From Antedon mediterranea (lineage: Eukaryota > Echinodermata > Crinoidea > Comatulida > Antedonidae): DNA of 64,000 nucleotides. Both the position numbers and the translations under genes were made by a program. Shown piece by piece: positions 62,200 through 64,000 of the stretch; position 1 is the stretch's first letter; each line of letters begins with the position of its first letter. The stretch covers positions 4,696,288-4,760,287 of the forward strand of contig NC_092676.1 in assembly GCF_964355755.1 (NCBI RefSeq), in the 5' to 3' direction. The notes under the pieces are model-generated. The model did not search any database and was not told where the DNA came from. It saw only the letters and a list, made by a program, of their open reading frames with translations.

Positions 62200-62900
62200 A
62201 TCTGTATACTAATATTCATCAGTTTGTTTCTTTGTCAAAGTGAAATAGTATCATGGTTGGTTTATCATTGTACGAGTTCCATTCTTATTTCTTAAAATTT
62301 AGCACAACTCTACCATCTCTGTACGGTAAACTAAACTGGTTTGTTTAGTTGTGATCATCATTCAGAAATGATTTTCTTGCAGTAGAATTAAGTTTATCAT
62401 TGTATGAGTGTGATTTGATTCTAATAATAATTGTTGGTTTTGCAACACTGCACTATTTACTCTTACTGTACTAATTTTTTATTTATGGTAATCATCCATT
62501 GGCAGAACTATTTGTCTTCTAACTTCTCCTGGTTTTTGTGTTCTTTACTACTACTTAGTTCTACTACAACTGCAATAGAATTAAGTTTGAATTAATCTGA
62601 TTATAATACTTATTGGTTTTGCAGCACTAAACCTATTTTTCTTTCCTGTACTTGTTCTGGGTTTTATTTATGGTCATCATCTAGTAGTAGTAGTAGTATT
62701 TCTCTTCTAACTTCTTCTGGTTTTGTGTTCATCATTTACCAGTGACTAGTTACTCCATTATGTCATTTTTGTGGCAGTAAATGATTTGCAGTATATTATA
62801 ATTATTTCATCTTTGTATAAATTTGATTACATTCAATGCTAATATTTCAGGGTTTTTTCAACTCTTTCACCATCAACACTATTTCTTTTTCTCTAACTTC
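62200..62900. repeat. Diverged internal duplications in the last visible RPGR intron
   Basis: Phrases ttcttctggttttgtgttc, gcagtagaattaagttt and ttattggttttgcagcact recur two to four times (62270, 62400-62560, 62580-62730, 62880, 63960), suggesting an expanding unit of ~180-200 bp that continues past the window. Confidence 0.55.
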
Positions 62901-62914
62901 TTCTGGTGTTTTTA

Positions 62915-63724
62915 GTCGCGTGGAAGCGACTCTATAGTTCACTATGTCGGTCGGTCGGTCTGTCTGTCTGTCGGTCTGTCTGTCGGTCTGTCTGTCGGTC
63001 TGTCGGTCTGTCTGTCTGTCTGTCTGTCGGTCCGGTATCACTATGCGTTTTATCGCTTTCTGACCTTATCTTGATATCAGTTTAATCTAGCTAGGTCAAT
63101 TTTTCACAGTATATTCCTTATGGCCAGGAATCAATGTGGTTATGTTTTCACGGTGCGCAATAAAAAATTACGCGGTCTACGCACGATTTAACGAAATCAC
63201 GTTTGTAATCATATCTTCACAACCATGAATCACAATTAAATAAAATTTGGTACTCATAAATTTCAGGGCATAAATCATCATATGGCAATACAATTACGTG
63301 CGTAGCGCATGTAAACGCATGCGTACGCGCGCTTAACATTTTCAAAATTTATTTTCGATGAAATAAGAGTACATTTCAGGCAATTTTAAGCGTTTACAAA
63401 ATTGCCATGAGTGCGCATATTTTTGCGCGCGCACTGCGCGTTAAATGTTATTGCGCACTCTTTTTTCCCGATTTCTGTTTTCTTGACTTACTTTTCAACT
63501 CGAAATTACGTTATACGAGCACGTCGAAAGTGACAGGCTACGCACGTGTAAATTAAAAAAAAAAAAATGTTTTTAAACATTTCAACATTTTTAAACATCT
63601 TCAGTAATTTCGGTCAGTATAGTTCACTATGTCGGTCGGTCGGTCTCTCTGTCTGTCTGTCTGTCTGTCGGTCTGTCGGTCTGTCTGTCGGTCCGGTATC
63701 ACTATGCATTGTAGCACGCGACTT
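62915..63724. mobile_element. GCGCGAC-family element with internal GTCT/GGTC microsatellites
   Basis: Starts agtcgcgtggaagcgactct and ends gtagcacgcgact, inverted ends. It contains two copies of atagttcactatgtcggtcg, each followed by a (GTCT/GGTC)n tract (62945-63030, 63635-63695) and gtccggtatcactatgc. The core is CpG-rich with gtacgcgcgc words. Confidence 0.65.
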
Positions 63725-63815
63725 AATGGCTGTTGGCCTTGTTATTTATGATTTCCGTCTGTAGACTATTTCTCTTCTCTTGTTCATGTATTTCTTTCAG
63801 TCATTTCATCGGTGT

Positions 63816-63935
63816 AAACCCTGTCTACACTATCAAACTTTATGTGACAGAAAAATGATGATGTCATATTACTACCATATTTGGGCACATCACACTTGTT
63901 TGTCAAACTAGTTTGATAGTGTAGACAGAGCTTTA
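63816..63935. mobile_element. MITE with TIR AAGCTCTGTCTACAC, second copy
   Basis: aaccctgtctacactatcaa and tttgatagtgtagacagagc: same family as 32810-32949, with the shared core tattactaccatatttgggc. Confidence 0.85.
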
Positions 63936-64000
63936 GAATTGATGAATGAATGGTTTTGCAACTCTCAATAATATTCTATTTCTCTTTCCTCTAACTTTTC

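Noticed and set aside
62847-63041. Minus-strand ORF with repeated RQTD
   Set aside because: Translation of a GTCT/GGTC microsatellite.

Overview
The window is animal nuclear DNA: GT-AG introns, tRNA-derived SINEs, 5'-truncated LINEs and many short inverted-repeat elements, with no bacterial features. The vertebrate-like exon structures, AT-rich background and frequent TAGGCCTA-type words suggest a marine deuterostome, probably an echinoderm; the class cannot be resolved from sequence alone.

Layout. (1) 354-551: last coding exon of a plus-strand gene, tentatively an exportin/karyopherin. (2) 790-3700: two tandem-repeat arrays and a terminal-inverted-repeat element. (3) 3988-8462, minus strand: a complete ornithine transcarbamylase (OTC) gene in nine exons. 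(4) 8523-20091: an 11.6-kb near-perfect palindrome (foldback element) with four satellite arrays in alternating orientation, starting 61 bp upstream of the OTC ATG. (5) 20399-62160 and beyond the window, plus strand: RPGR (retinitis pigmentosa GTPase regulator), with 16 exons visible, a seven-bladed RCC1 propeller and the start of a Glu/Lys-rich tail. (6) Inside the 31.5-kb second intron of RPGR: seven single-exon genes of the NRF-6/NDG-4 membrane acyltransferase family, six on the minus strand (one broken by a single stop codon) and one on the plus strand, plus a 60-bp relic of an eighth. (7) 56400-64000: RPGR 3' exons among LINE, SINE and MITE debris.

How the genes relate. OTC (mitochondrial urea-cycle/arginine enzyme) and RPGR (ciliary RCC1 protein) lie head to head, as I recall them on human Xp11.4, and most exon lengths match the human genes exactly, so this looks like ancient microsynteny. 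The palindrome has pushed the two promoters apart. The acyltransferase cluster has no evident functional link to its host gene: it looks like an intronless founder that expanded by tandem duplication within the intron, each copy carrying its own CCAAT-box promoter. Novelty candidates are the foldback element and its repeated 10-bp motif, the nested acyltransferase cluster, and several nested MITE insertions, one of which has a paralogous empty site in the same window.
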